A stretch of 49,216 bases of DNA from CAYHGX01 sp964356355 (GCA_964356355.1 CAYHGX010000011.1:1-49216), one strand, 5' to 3'; shown: positions 9,324 to 18,553, counted from the stretch's first letter. Made by a program: numbers and translations. Notes: generated from the sequence alone by a model not told the origin.

Positions 9324-12300
9324 CTATTTTGGTTCTGCTTCTTCTGCGTCGGCTGCGTCTTTGGCTCTTTTTGCTGCCGCTCTTTGCTCTGTCAAGTTTA
9401 TTATCATATCATTATATCCTGTTTTTCCGCCATAGACTTTCAGTATCTTCTCGGCGTTTGCTGGTCCGCCTAGGAGTGGCGCAAGTTCGGTGTCGTTAGG
9501 TAACTTACCATCGTCTCCAATGGATAGACGCATCAAGTTAGCTTCCAAATCGGCCTTTGCATCTGGCTCTACATGAGCAGGGTCTGTAATGGCCCCAAGA
9601 CTAGTGACCACAGCTTCTCTGGCTAGGTTTAGTGATTCAACCGCCTCTGCTGTAATCTCAGCAGAGACCTTTGTTCCACCAATACTAAGATCTTTGGCTT
9701 GATCAGGGCTTAATGGAGGGATTGAAGGTGCGGCCGGTGGGGCGGGCGGAGTGGCGTAAGATGGGTCTTTTGTATCGAGGGGATCTAAGTCTCTAATTCG
9801 TTTCCTTGAGACTGGATCAGTAGTGTCTAATAAAGTGTTAACTCTAGCATTGATATTGGTGTCATCAGAATCTAGAACGGCCTGAACCTTCCCCTTAATT
9901 TGTGGTGGTAGTTGATTCATAATATCTTTACGTTTACTCATGGAATCTTTAAAGTCTTTAACGAAATTTTTATCTCTAAACTTGCCTTCTGAGCCAGCTC
10001 TACTAAGTCCCTCAAGGAAGGTTTTCTGATCCTTTACTATCGAGCTATCTGCAAATGATTTGCCCGTGAAAAGCTTATCGCCTCCGTTTAGAGCAGTGAC
10101 TAATGGATTTGTAGTATCATTTGCGAAGGTCTGGGCAGCTCCAAGTACGTTGCCAAGTGAGTAGTTGGTGGCTTCCGCCTGGCCAGGGAGCCTTATAGGT
10201 ACCATTGGCAGATGTTTGAGAGGGAGGTTTCCAATAAATTTTCCGGTGCTTTCGAGGGCACCTTTTATCATGTTGACAGCTCCCTCGGCTACAGTACCTT
10301 CTGCGGCACTAAATACTCCAAGCCACACCACGCCAATTGTGCCCAGGGCCACTACGAAGTCCCCTAAAGTATCGAGACTGGATACCGGCACACCGTTGTT
10401 TGGAATGATGTCATAGAGGGAAACTGTACCGTTGGTACTAATCGTATTTAATCCTTTAAGGGCATTTAGCATGATCCAACCAACCGTCATGGAAATGGCG
10501 ATAATAATTGGAGCAATGGCATTTTTGGTAAATTGTTCTTCGAGCTTGGCGAATCCGCCCATTTTATCCTTGAGCTCTGAAGAAAACATGATCAAAACCA
10601 GCAACGGTGACATGGCCACACTAATCCACATTACAAGTAGTCTTCCGAGCAGGACTATGAAAAGGGCCACAAAAGAGGCTACGTAAATAATATACATTGC
10701 GGTGGAGAAAACGGCGTTGGTAAAGAGTTTGTCTAGGCTGGTGATCTCTGGTGGGACCCTATCATAAAACACAATTCCTCCCATATTTAGAGCCATGGCA
10801 AGTGCCGCTGAATGGCTAGACCACTCACTGAGATAATCTTCACCGGCCTTAGAAAGCACAGCGCCCTCACACATTTGTTTGCTAGTGAGGGAGGCTACTT
10901 CCTCATTGAAGGTTGTTTGGTTCTCCGCAGGGAGTGCTGATACTAGGGACTCAATGTCCGCCCTAGTGGTGGAGGCTAAAATTTGATTTTTGAAATGTTT
11001 TGAGGCGACCTGTCGATAAACGCTGTCGCTCGTCTCTTTCTTTGCTGTCTCCGGATCGGTTGTTAATTTATCAACTGGAATATCCTGGATTTTCGCGCAG
11101 AGATTGTGCATCATCTCTTTCCCCTCTTCAGAGTCCTTATCCAATACCTTGCCAAGTCCGATACTCACGTCCGAGGGCAGCGAAAAAATTGAGGTAGTAA
11201 TGGCATTGGTGGCATCGAGTACCACTTTAATACCTAGAAATGAAAAGTTAACGGCAATAATACCAACCACAACCTTGGGCAGAATCGCCTTTATTGAGTA
11301 GGAACCGCCTTCTTCCCCAATCCCCAAGACGTTATAGAGGGCAACACCTACAAGCACGAGCACAAAAAGAATATTCACCAGGTTTCGCATTGGAATCCAA
11401 ATATCACGTAGGCGCTCTTCCATTCCTGAGCCAAAAAGGAGGCTGCTGTCCATGAGACCGCCGATCATTACCAGTATCGGCCAAATTACTCTATTTAAAA
11501 ATTGTTGGATACCAACGATTACGCTGGTCATTTTTTTAAGGTCCTCGGCGCTTTTTTGCACCTCAGCTGAGGCCGCGGTACAGGTTAGCGTGTCACCATT
11601 TCTAGTTGGCTTGGAAAATTCCGGTGGACATGTTAGATCTAGCGGAGCAGGAGTGGCCACACAGACCTCTGGGGTATCTCCTGCCTTAAAAGGGGCTGGG
11701 CAGGTGGCAGCAGGTACTACTGGAGGGGCTGCTGCTCCAGCAGCAGCATAGGCCGTGAAATGCCCTGGGTGCACCAGCTCGTTAATTAAAGGGACGTTTA
11801 CCACTAAAATTAATGAAAAAAGCGCAATTGTTACCACTTTTTTGAGCACTTGGGCACTGGCGTCGGCACTTGGGATAATGGCCCAAATTCCACCAATACC
11901 GAGAGCTGATACTTTAGCAATTCGGCTAAACAGCACTTTGCCCGGTGATTGCTGCTTCTCAGTCACCTTTCCTGTTCCTTCCGCTCGTTGTGCCTGATTA
12001 TAGCCCTCTGCTTGAGGTTGCTCATCTTCATCCTGGGCAAAATTTGGTGTATTGGGAGTCCTTTGACGAAGGCCACTTACGGTATCTAAAAACTTAATAT
12101 TTTGACCACCTTTAGCGGCAGCTGGGCCCCTAAAAGTGTGAGATTTCTGTTTTACATGAGATTTAATTCTTGCCGGTGCTACTGGGCGGCTAATTTTCCC
12201 CCGAAGAGGAGGAAGTGGCGCTTGAGTTGATCCCAAAGCGGAAAAGCTTTCCTCAGGAGTCTCGGATAGAGATAAATCTAGGGATAAGTCGGAGTCTTGA

Positions 12301-13115
12301 GCGGGGCCATCAATAGAGGCTAGCTCGCTAGGGAGAGCGATAGTTTGGGTTGGTGGCTCGTCCTCTTTTTGCTCGGGAGTTATATTTTCTACTGCCGGCG
12401 AAACGGCTACCGGTGGCACATTTTCTTGCGGAGTAGTTTCTTGCGGAGCGCTTTCCTGCAGAGTAGTTTCCTGCAGTACCTGTGCGGTAGTTTGGTTGCT
12501 CTCTTTGACCCCAAAATCCACAGCATCGGTGGTAGAGGTAGCAATGGCGGCTCCACCAAAAATAGTGCCTCCCCCACCATAATAGGGCTGTTCGCTATAA
12601 AGTTTTTCACTAGACTGATTCTCAGTAACTCTTGGTTCCGGGGATACTTCCGGCTGCTTAATGGGCTCAGTTGAGGCCACCTCGCCGTGCTCAGCAGTAC
12701 CAGTTTGCGGAGATTGAGGCTGAGTAAATGAATCAAAAAGGAGTTGATTATATCGAGCTTCTGCGAAGCGTGGGTTGATAGTGTCCATCCCAAGCTCATC
12801 AAAAATCACAGCCAAATCACGTAAATCGCGGAAACCTAGCTGATCGTGAAGGTATCCAAGGCGGTGAAGAGTATCAATTTTTGCAATTATTTCCTGATAT
12901 TTAGTGGCATCCTGAGTAAGAATATAGGCTTTAAACTCAGCGATTCCGAGGTTCTTAGGCAGGGTATGATAGATAAGTTTTTGCTGTTTAATATATTCAA
13001 CAAAAAGCCTGAAGGCCGTGTGGTCTTCATTCACTGCACCAAATAGGCTGCTTCTACCCAATAATTTTGGATGAGCGGCGGCGAAGGCAATAAATTTTGA
13101 GAGATCTTTTGTCAT
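9324..13115 (-). CDS. VirB6/TrbL-like polytopic membrane protein with long disordered N-terminus
   Basis: About 1263 aa. Residues 1-135 form a small helical domain. Residues 135-420 are low complexity (Gln, Pro, Thr, with repeated QETTPQE-type units). About seven membrane helices follow between residues 430 and 970, including VVTIALFSLILVVNV, NILFVLVLVGVALYNVLG, KVVVGIIAVNFSFLGIKVV and FVALFIVLLGRLLVMWIS. The layout and the MSPLLVLIMF-type segment resemble VirB6/TrbL inner-membrane channel proteins of type IV secretion. The C-terminal 300 residues are soluble and charged. I chose ATG at 13115, four bases after the upstream stop, over the TTG at 13133. No VirB4 or VirD4 ATPase lies in the window, so a secretion role is inference. 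Confidence 0.8.
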   Translation of the reverse strand: MTKDLSKFIAFAAAHPKLLGRSSLFGAVNEDHTAFRLFVEYIKQQKLIYHTLPKNLGIAEFKAYILTQDATKYQEIIAKIDTLHRLGYLHDQLGFRDLRDLAVIFDELGMDTINPRFAEARYNQLLFDSFTQPQSPQTGTAEHGEVASTEPIKQPEVSPEPRVTENQSSEKLYSEQPYYGGGGTIFGGAAIATSTTDAVDFGVKESNQTTAQVLQETTLQESAPQETTPQENVPPVAVSPAVENITPEQKEDEPPTQTIALPSELASIDGPAQDSDLSLDLSLSETPEESFSALGSTQAPLPPLRGKISRPVAPARIKSHVKQKSHTFRGPAAAKGGQNIKFLDTVSGLRQRTPNTPNFAQDEDEQPQAEGYNQAQRAEGTGKVTEKQQSPGKVLFSRIAKVSALGIGGIWAIIPSADASAQVLKKVVTIALFSLILVVNVPLINELVHPGHFTAYAAAGAAAPPVVPAATCPAPFKAGDTPEVCVATPAPLDLTCPPEFSKPTRNGDTLTCTAASAEVQKSAEDLKKMTSVIVGIQQFLNRVIWPILVMIGGLMDSSLLFGSGMEERLRDIWIPMRNLVNILFVLVLVGVALYNVLGIGEEGGSYSIKAILPKVVVGIIAVNFSFLGIKVVLDATNAITTSIFSLPSDVSIGLGKVLDKDSEEGKEMMHNLCAKIQDIPVDKLTTDPETAKKETSDSVYRQVASKHFKNQILASTTRADIESLVSALPAENQTTFNEEVASLTSKQMCEGAVLSKAGEDYLSEWSSHSAALAMALNMGGIVFYDRVPPEITSLDKLFTNAVFSTAMYIIYVASFVALFIVLLGRLLVMWISVAMSPLLVLIMFSSELKDKMGGFAKLEEQFTKNAIAPIIIAISMTVGWIMLNALKGLNTISTNGTVSLYDIIPNNGVPVSSLDTLGDFVVALGTIGVVWLGVFSAAEGTVAEGAVNMIKGALESTGKFIGNLPLKHLPMVPIRLPGQAEATNYSLGNVLGAAQTFANDTTNPLVTALNGGDKLFTGKSFADSSIVKDQKTFLEGLSRAGSEGKFRDKNFVKDFKDSMSKRKDIMNQLPPQIKGKVQAVLDSDDTNINARVNTLLDTTDPVSRKRIRDLDPLDTKDPSYATPPAPPAAPSIPPLSPDQAKDLSIGGTKVSAEITAEAVESLNLAREAVVTSLGAITDPAHVEPDAKADLEANLMRLSIGDDGKLPNDTELAPLLGGPANAEKILKVYGGKTGYNDMIINLTEQRAAAKRAKDAADAEEAEPK

Positions 13116-13119
13116 AATT

Positions 13120-14631
13120 TTAGGCTTGTTCAACTTGTTTCATAGTAGATTCGAATAGTGGTCCGGCGTTGGCACCGCCGATTTCGAGCGTATCGAAAGC
13201 TTGAGATAGCTCCAAAATTGAGGGCGGGGAAATTTCCTGAAATTGCGCTAATAGTCCTTTGTAATTAATGTCCGATTTTCCGGGTTTTTGATTTTGAGAC
13301 TGATCCTTGAGATAGGCTAGGAAGTTAGAAGTGGTCATAGCGCCTTTCGGTAGTTCATCAGATTTTGCTTTACTCTTTGTGTCTAAAATAAATGAATAAA
13401 AGGCTTTGGCTCCACCAAAACTCCTTTCTCCTTGGCCATTAGTGGCAAAAAATGCCTCCCAATCATGCCACTGTGGATTGCCCTTTTTCTGAGCCTCAAG
13501 AATATGCAGGGCCTCTTCTCGTTTATTATTAGCGACTGTTTCCATGCCCTCCATGGCTTTATCTACACGTTCATTACCTCTAAGCATTCCAAGTCCCTTA
13601 TAACTGGCACCGGCAATCCAGATCACTGGATTTGTAGCTGCAAGCAAGAGATTTTCAGGGCTCTTCAACGCTCCGCCCTTCCAAATTCCTAAAAATCCAT
13701 TGGCGGCAATCGTGGCTGCGGCACCAAGCTGGCCGGCGGTAATTAAAATATTTTTATAATTGAACATGCTACCCATATCATTTTTTGCACCATATGAGCC
13801 CTCAGAAAGACTTTGGATTTGCTTTTGAAGATCATGAGCGCGAGCCCATGTTTCAGTAAGGGCTTTTTCATCACCAAATGTAAAGTTTTTGTCTTTTGTA
13901 AAGTCTCGCATTACGGTCTGCATTTCATCAACGCTAAGTGCTCCTCGAGCGTTTCCATACCTCAAAAATTCCTCAGTCTCCTGCTGAGTTTTGCCTTTTC
14001 CGAATAGTTTACAAAATTCAATTCGTTCCGGACCGGTCAAAAATCCAGCAAGTACCCAATAGCATGGCATTGCTCCTTGATCGCCACGACTCACTTCAAA
14101 AGTAGCCAATTCGGCAAATACCGGCAGTGTCTTTGCCATTTCTTCGGAGTGGCTTTTCCCATCAACTGTTCCGCCCATAACCACTTGCATCACCTTGAAA
14201 AGCTTGGGGTTTCCGTAGATCAAAAGGTGAGTATAGAGATCAGCATTACCGTAGATACTAGAGCTAATCGCAGCCATGGCCGCAGCATCTAAGTAACCAC
14301 CATGTTTGGCAGCTACGTCATTGAGATAAAGCTCCACTAACTTAATTGCGTTTTCTAACCGTTCCTTATTTTCGTTTTGCAAAGCAAGTAGCTTTGTTTC
14401 GTTTTCGGTTTCCCCTAAAAGTGCTTCTCGCGCCTGCTTCCAATCTCTACCGATGGCATTAATTGGCTCTTGAAGCTGCATAATAGTGCCATCATTGGCA
14501 CTTTCGCTGTTGGCATTTCCCATATCTATTCTCTTGGCCTCAAAGGCCGCCATGATACGATCACGAGCCTCCTGAAGCTGCTCATCTGGATTATCTTTGT
14601 GTGGCTCTGGATTTCCTTGTTGCATTGCCAT
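13120..14631 (-). CDS. Hypothetical protein of the VirB6-like operon
   Basis: A 503 aa protein, not recognised. The N-terminal half is acidic and helical. A weakly hydrophobic stretch near residues 295-345 (ILITAGQLGAAATIAANGFLG, later LLLAATNPVIWIAGASY) could be one or two membrane passes. The rest is soluble, with a Gly/Asn-rich stretch before KAFYSFILDTKSK. It starts one base after the upstream gene ends (14633) and stops four bases before the start chosen for the VirB6-like gene. This tight packing implies translational coupling within the operon. Confidence 0.8.
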   Translation of the reverse strand: MAMQQGNPEPHKDNPDEQLQEARDRIMAAFEAKRIDMGNANSESANDGTIMQLQEPINAIGRDWKQAREALLGETENETKLLALQNENKERLENAIKLVELYLNDVAAKHGGYLDAAAMAAISSSIYGNADLYTHLLIYGNPKLFKVMQVVMGGTVDGKSHSEEMAKTLPVFAELATFEVSRGDQGAMPCYWVLAGFLTGPERIEFCKLFGKGKTQQETEEFLRYGNARGALSVDEMQTVMRDFTKDKNFTFGDEKALTETWARAHDLQKQIQSLSEGSYGAKNDMGSMFNYKNILITAGQLGAAATIAANGFLGIWKGGALKSPENLLLAATNPVIWIAGASYKGLGMLRGNERVDKAMEGMETVANNKREEALHILEAQKKGNPQWHDWEAFFATNGQGERSFGGAKAFYSFILDTKSKAKSDELPKGAMTTSNFLAYLKDQSQNQKPGKSDINYKGLLAQFQEISPPSILELSQAFDTLEIGGANAGPLFESTMKQVEQA

Positions 14632-14632
14632 T

Positions 14633-15175
14633 TTAGATCTTAAATATTCTGATAAAAATATCGCTCAAAGCCTCGTTTTGACCCGGAAGCTCCGGAATTC
14701 TAGAAATCAAAAATTCCCTTAGTTCAGCTGGATCCTGTCCATGAAGTTGAATGGTAACAATGCCAGGATAATGGCCCATTACTCGCATATTAAGCGTAGC
14801 AACATATGGCGGATCATAAATAATCCAAAAGGATTTTATTTTGCTGTATGCATATTTTTTGCTGCCCATCTTCACCCCAATATCGGAAATTTTTATTTCC
14901 ACATCCTTGGGATGTTCAAGGTGCTCAATATAATAAACAGCTCCACAGGCAAAGATCGCCATGCCAAAAGTCCAGGAATCATAAAGAAAGGCAGAAATTG
15001 TACCCATTAAAAAAATCAGAATTGCGATAGTTTTCCAGGCTGCTCCTCGTTGATGACGCACTACTTCTGGGGCAATCCAACCAATTAAGACATTATCAAA
15101 GGCCGATGGCGCACTGAGAATATTGGCTCTCTCCAGCCTTGAATCCCTAATCTTTGTTTTTATTTTTTGCAGCAT
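14633..15175 (-). CDS. Two-helix membrane protein with PH-like/DUF5673-like C-terminal domain, first gene of operon
   Basis: 180 aa from ATG at 15175; the open frame extends upstream, but that part runs through the rpsR terminator and is unlikely to be translated. Two membrane helices lie near residues 48-85 (TIAILIFLMGTISAFL and FGMAIFACGAVYYI). They are followed by a soluble domain with KYAYSKIKSFWIIYDPP and PGIVTIQLHG, then LREFLISRIPELP. This is the pattern of small bacterial PH-like or DUF5673 membrane proteins; the family call is tentative. It heads the operon that continues to 2952 and lies just after the rpsF-ssb-rpsR terminator. Confidence 0.75.
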   Translation of the reverse strand: MLQKIKTKIRDSRLERANILSAPSAFDNVLIGWIAPEVVRHQRGAAWKTIAILIFLMGTISAFLYDSWTFGMAIFACGAVYYIEHLEHPKDVEIKISDIGVKMGSKKYAYSKIKSFWIIYDPPYVATLNMRVMGHYPGIVTIQLHGQDPAELREFLISRIPELPGQNEALSDIFIRIFKI

Positions 15176-15213
15176 GCGATTTATTAGCTTTTTAAATCCC
15201 TTTATTTTACCAC

Positions 15214-15237
15214 AAAAAAGCCCCTTTTGGAAGGGGC
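15214..15237 (-). terminator. Rho-independent terminator after rpsR
   Basis: On the minus strand a 7-bp stem (GCCCCTT with AAGGGGC, four-base loop) is followed by six T residues (complement of 15214-15219). It lies 25 bases after the rpsR stop and ends the rpsF-ssb-rpsR transcript. Confidence 0.9.
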
Positions 15238-15261
15238 TAGGCAATCTTTGCGGGGAAGTTT

Positions 15262-15474
15262 CTAGTGAGTGAAAGGTAGAAGTGCAACTAGACGAGCGTT
15301 TTTGATAGCCTGAGTTACTTTCTTCTGATGTTTCAGACAAGTTCCACTGTAGTATTTTGGAACAATACGGTTGTACTGAGAAACAAACTTGCTGATCAAC
15401 GGGATGTTTTTGTAATCAACATGAGCTATTTTCTGCTCACAGAAGCTACATTTACGGTTTTTATATGTTGGCAT
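15262..15474 (-). CDS. rpsR: 30S ribosomal protein S18
   Basis: 70 aa, normal S18 length. It has the N-terminal RKCSFCEQKI segment with a CxxC pair, the IDYKN-like HVDYKN, and the C-terminal KHQKKVTQAIKNARLVALLPF block. S18 pairs with S6 on the platform of the small subunit. It is the third gene of the usual S6-SSB-S18 operon. A family A repeat fills most of the 118-base gap between ssb and this gene. Confidence 0.97.
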   Translation of the reverse strand: MPTYKNRKCSFCEQKIAHVDYKNIPLISKFVSQYNRIVPKYYSGTCLKHQKKVTQAIKNARLVALLPFTH

Positions 15475-15520
15475 TGGGGTTGAATTAAGGGATATTGTGC
15501 GCTCCTTATCAGGGACGTGG

Positions 15521-15588
15521 TTCCCCTCGCTACGGCGCAGGCGCGCTCGGGGGATTAGTTGTTAGCACTTCGCTATGCTCGTGCTTGG
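15521..15588 (+). repeat. Family A dispersed two-hairpin repeat between ssb and rpsR
   Basis: Hairpin 1 has a CCCC/GGGG outer stem (15523-15526 with 15549-15552) and an inner CGC/GCG. Hairpin 2 is AGCAC (15564-15568) with GTGCT (15581-15585). The right end lies 5-7 bases from the ssb stop codon. The outer pair differs from other copies (CACC/GGTG, CGCC/GGCG) while pairing is kept. Confidence 0.85.
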
Positions 15589-15592
15589 CTTG

Positions 15593-16015
15593 TTAAAATA
15601 TATTTTCGGAATCGTCTGGGTGGAATTCCTCGTCTTGGCTGCTAGCAGCGATTAATTCATTTTCGTCCACACCGTCTTCCTTGGATCTCTTTTCAAGAAT
15701 AATCATGTCCTGAAGAACAACTTCGGTGCGGAAACGCTTCTGGCCAGAATCATCATCCCAGCTGCGAGTTTTTAAATATCCTTCAAGGTAAACAAGCTTA
15801 CCTTTTCGAAGATATCTATGACAAATTTCTGCCAATTTAGCCCAGGCAACTACCTCATGAAATTCTGTAGATTTTTTACTTTCAGATCCACTAGTCATCC
15901 ATTCACGGTTTGTGGCAATACCAAAAGTGGTTACTGCTTGGCCGCTAGCGGTCTGCTTTAGTTCAGGATCACGAGTTAGGTTGCCAATTAGAATTACTTT
16001 GTTTACTGATCTCAT
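15593..16015 (-). CDS. ssb: Single-stranded DNA-binding protein
   Basis: 140 aa. The OB fold covers residues 1-110 (MRSVNKVILIGNLTRDPELKQT at the start, then EFHEVVAWAKLAEICHRYL and GYLKTRSWDD). The C-terminus is acidic and ends DDSENIF, like the partner-binding tip of bacterial SSB. It binds and protects single-stranded DNA and recruits repair proteins. It is the middle gene of the rpsF-ssb-rpsR operon. Family A repeat copies sit on both sides, directly against the ssb start region and stop codon. Confidence 0.97.
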   Translation of the reverse strand: MRSVNKVILIGNLTRDPELKQTASGQAVTTFGIATNREWMTSGSESKKSTEFHEVVAWAKLAEICHRYLRKGKLVYLEGYLKTRSWDDDSGQKRFRTEVVLQDMIILEKRSKEDGVDENELIAASSQDEEFHPDDSENIF

Positions 16016-16029
16016 ATTCGGGTTTTATT

Positions 16030-16061
16030 AGGATATTAGCACTGCTCTTCGCTGGTGCTTG
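16030..16061 (+). repeat. Family A repeat, second hairpin only, between rpsF and ssb
   Basis: A short copy holding only hairpin 2 (AGCAC 16038-16042, GTGCT 16055-16059). The GGATATT that precedes hairpin 1 in other copies joins straight to AGCAC here, as if hairpin 1 had been deleted. It ends one base before the rpsF stop codon. Confidence 0.75.
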
Positions 16062-16676
16062 TTATAAGGTAATATCTGGATCGTCGATAATGCTTTTAAG
16101 GCGCTTGTCAGCCTCCTCAAGGTTTGGCTTTTTCACAGCTTTAGCTGGCTTTTCAACTACCACCTCAGCCACTACTTTTTTCTCAACTACCTTCTCCTCT
16201 TTTACTTCCTTCACCTCTTTCTTCACATATGGCTTACGCTCAGGACGTTCTGCCTGTTTGTGAGTTGGTCTAGACTTCTCCTCTTTAGCAGCCTTCGCTT
16301 CGGCCTTTTCTTTTGCTTGCTGCTCAGCAATCTCCTTGTACTCCTGACCAGTAACAATATGGTATGAAGATGGAGTTTTTGTAATAAGGAATCTAAGAAC
16401 TACGCTATTAATATTTAGCGCTGTTTCAATTTCCTTTAGATTTGCCGGTGCAGTTTTGAAGTTTAGAACTGCATAAAAGCCGTTGTCCTGTTTTCGGATA
16501 GTATAGGCTAGCTCCTGAGTACCCCAGAGGTCCTCATTGTAAATCACACCATCAGTTGTGGTGATGAGTTTTCGGATTTCATCGAGCTCCTTCTCTGTGC
16601 CCTCTTCTCCAAGATTGGGGAGGAGAACCAGCATAAGCTCATAAGCTGAAACGTTATCCGGATGCGGGTTTTTCAT
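16062..16676 (-). CDS. rpsF: 30S ribosomal protein S6 with long charged C-terminal extension
   Basis: 204 aa, about twice the usual S6 length. Residues 1-105 are the S6 fold (YELMLVLLPNLGEEGTEKELDEI, LWGTQELAYTIRKQDNGFYAVLNF, then NINSVVLRFLITK). After residue 110 comes a Lys/Glu-rich tail (KEKAEAKAAKEEK, then KEVKEVKEEKVVEKKVV). Such tails occur in several bacterial S6 proteins but this one is long. First gene of the rpsF-ssb-rpsR operon. Confidence 0.96.
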   Translation of the reverse strand: MKNPHPDNVSAYELMLVLLPNLGEEGTEKELDEIRKLITTTDGVIYNEDLWGTQELAYTIRKQDNGFYAVLNFKTAPANLKEIETALNINSVVLRFLITKTPSSYHIVTGQEYKEIAEQQAKEKAEAKAAKEEKSRPTHKQAERPERKPYVKKEVKEVKEEKVVEKKVVAEVVVEKPAKAVKKPNLEEADKRLKSIIDDPDITL

Positions 16677-17046
16677 ATTTTCTTTGGGTTAAGATCTAAT
16701 AAGACCTGTTTGCCCTCCAACTACTTAAGGCGTGTTGGAGAACAGAAATCTAATTTTAAAGCAGCGGCAGACTAACAAAGTCAGGATATGTTGGCAATAG
16801 AAAGTTATGCTTATGTTGTCAACCTGCCCACTTCCGGCCACAACATTTCGCCCAAAATGTCAAGGCACTTGCGACAAGGCCTCTATTAGGAGGCCCAAAC
16901 CGCTCAAAGTCACTGGTCCCTTCTGGAAGCCGCAAACTGCGCTCCGCCAATGTCCAGCCCATTATGGGTGACAACATTTTCACGGAAAAGTCAATACCCC
17001 GGTCTTGTCCCGGACCCTAAAATTTGTCATGATGTAACAAGTGTAA
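16677..17046. promoter_or_regulatory. 370-base divergent regulatory gap between rpsF and the M23 peptidase gene
   Basis: No gene seen. On the minus strand, TTGACA about 110 bases before rpsF is followed 17 bases later by TATTGC, a plausible promoter. Nearer the start, CTCCAAC and GTTGGAG form a leader hairpin that could be an S6:S18 control site (inference). Two imperfect direct repeats of about 45 bases, near 16822-16867 and 16955-17002, share an ACAACATTT-rich core, and a GGCCTC/GAGGCC hairpin lies between them. On the plus strand, TTGTCA at 17024 may be a -35 for the next gene, but its -10 is unclear. Confidence 0.5.
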
Positions 17047-18291
17047 ATGTGTTATCTTGTAAAATTTTGTATGGAAAATCTGGAGGCTTCGCTTCAAGTA
17101 AATAGATTTGCCCGCAGAAATAGACATCTAAGAGTTTTCTCGAGAAAGGGTTGGTTTAAGTTTCATTTTAGACTTCTTTTTAGCTACGTTTTGGCTCCAG
17201 CCAAAGCGCTTTTTGGAAAGATCCTTTGGGGCAATCTAACAAAAGCATCGTCTTTAGTAGGCAGGGTTTCAAATGAATTCATGCCAATTGCGCCTCAAAA
17301 GAGGCTTCTTTTTAATGCGAGCGTACTGGGAACAATAGTATTAGTTGGTACATCTCTTGCGCCAAGTGGAGATTTTTCGGCTTCCTCTATTACATATGCG
17401 AGTGAATATAGTGGTGAATACGACATTCAGAACGACCTATTGATTGCAGACGATAGTGGATACTTGGTTAAAGCAAACCCTCAGACCGACCAGTCAAACC
17501 GTATTGGGTTGAGCGATTTTGCGGTTCATACTGTAGAGACCGGTGAATCACTATCAATGATTGCGACTAAGTATGGTGTAAAAGTTGAAACAATTATGTG
17601 GGAGAATGGCCTTGCTAATGCCAATAGCATAAGGGTGGGACAGAAGCTTCTAGTACCGCCGGTTGATGGTGTTAGTTATAAGGTAGCGAGCGGAGACACT
17701 CTTTCCAAAATTGCCGTTAAATATAGCATTACGAAGGAGGCAATTGTTGCCCAAAATGCGCTGGGAGAGGAATCAATATCAAAAGATCAACTACTGTTTT
17801 TACCTGGAGCCAAGCCAATAATCACCGAAACAGCAATTGCTACTACGAGGGGATCATCTGGAACACGAGACAAGAGAAGCTATGCGGGCCTAAGCGGGTC
17901 TAGCTCTTCTCCTGCTATTGGAAAGATGTTTATCTTCCCTACTGTCGGAACCCTCACTCAACAGTTCCATGCTGGACATTACGCTCTTGATATTGGTAAT
18001 CGTAGCGAACCACCTATCTGGGCTGCTGCTGAAGGAGTTGTGACAAAGGCTTCTAGCGGTACATATGGAGGTGGTTATGGAAATCATGTCATTATCGACC
18101 ACGGCAATGGAGTAAAGACTCTCTATGGTCACATGACGAGCTTGAATGTGGTAGTAGGCCAGAAGGTAAAACAGGGAGACATCATTGGAATCATGGGTCA
18201 TACTGGGCGCGTGTACGGAGTAACCGGTATTCACTTACACTGGGAAGTAATTGTAAATGGCGTCAAAGTTAATCCAAGCAAGTATTATTAA
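17047..18291 (+). CDS. LysM-domain M23 metallopeptidase (peptidoglycan endopeptidase)
   Basis: 414 aa from the first ATG; ATG at 17071 (MENLEASLQ) is as likely. A basic N-terminus precedes one membrane anchor near residues 95-112 (ASVLGTIVLVGTSLA). Two LysM domains follow at about 165-210 (HTVETGESLSMIATKYGV) and 215-260 (YKVASGDTLSKIAVKYSI). A C-terminal M23 domain at 300-414 has the zinc ligands HYALD (HxxxD) and HLHWE (HxH), so it should be active. It probably cuts peptide cross-links in peptidoglycan at the cell surface. Its last 35 bases overlap the yidD frame. Confidence 0.92.
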   Translation: MCYLVKFCMENLEASLQVNRFARRNRHLRVFSRKGWFKFHFRLLFSYVLAPAKALFGKILWGNLTKASSLVGRVSNEFMPIAPQKRLLFNASVLGTIVLVGTSLAPSGDFSASSITYASEYSGEYDIQNDLLIADDSGYLVKANPQTDQSNRIGLSDFAVHTVETGESLSMIATKYGVKVETIMWENGLANANSIRVGQKLLVPPVDGVSYKVASGDTLSKIAVKYSITKEAIVAQNALGEESISKDQLLFLPGAKPIITETAIATTRGSSGTRDKRSYAGLSGSSSSPAIGKMFIFPTVGTLTQQFHAGHYALDIGNRSEPPIWAAAEGVVTKASSGTYGGGYGNHVIIDHGNGVKTLYGHMTSLNVVVGQKVKQGDIIGIMGHTGRVYGVTGIHLHWEVIVNGVKVNPSKYY

Positions 18292-18544
18292 ACAACTCTG
18301 GCATTTACCAAGAAACTTCTTGGCGATGCTGGTGAGGGTTTATCAATACACTTTATCCCCTGATCACAGCCGGTGGATGAAGGTGTTTTTTCCTCATGGG
18401 TACTGCAAATTCACCCCAAGCTGCTCACAGTACGCACATGACAGCCTGAAGAAACACGGAGCCATTTGGGGATCGCTAAAGGCAGCGTATCGCATTTTGA
18501 GGTGCAACCCATGGAGTGAGGGCGGAGACGATCCGGTAAAATAA
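18257..18544 (+). CDS. yidD: Membrane protein insertion efficiency factor YidD
   Basis: 95 aa from ATG at 18257, or 72 aa from ATG at 18326 (MLVRVYQYTLSPD), which is closer to the usual family length. It has the family hallmarks FTPSCSQYAHDSLKKHG and RILRCNPWSEGGDDPV. The three conserved cysteines of the family are partly present (SCSQY, RCNPW). YidD is a small membrane-associated protein that helps YidC insert proteins. It overlaps the peptidase gene by 35 bases if the upstream start is used. Confidence 0.93.
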   Translation: MASKLIQASIIKQLWHLPRNFLAMLVRVYQYTLSPDHSRWMKVFFPHGYCKFTPSCSQYAHDSLKKHGAIWGSLKAAYRILRCNPWSEGGDDPVK

Positions 18545-18553
18545 CTGTTTGTA

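Noticed and set aside
15176..15340. Upstream extension of the membrane protein gene at 14633
   Set aside because: It would run through the rpsR terminator and into rpsR, and the added residues have no membrane or domain character.
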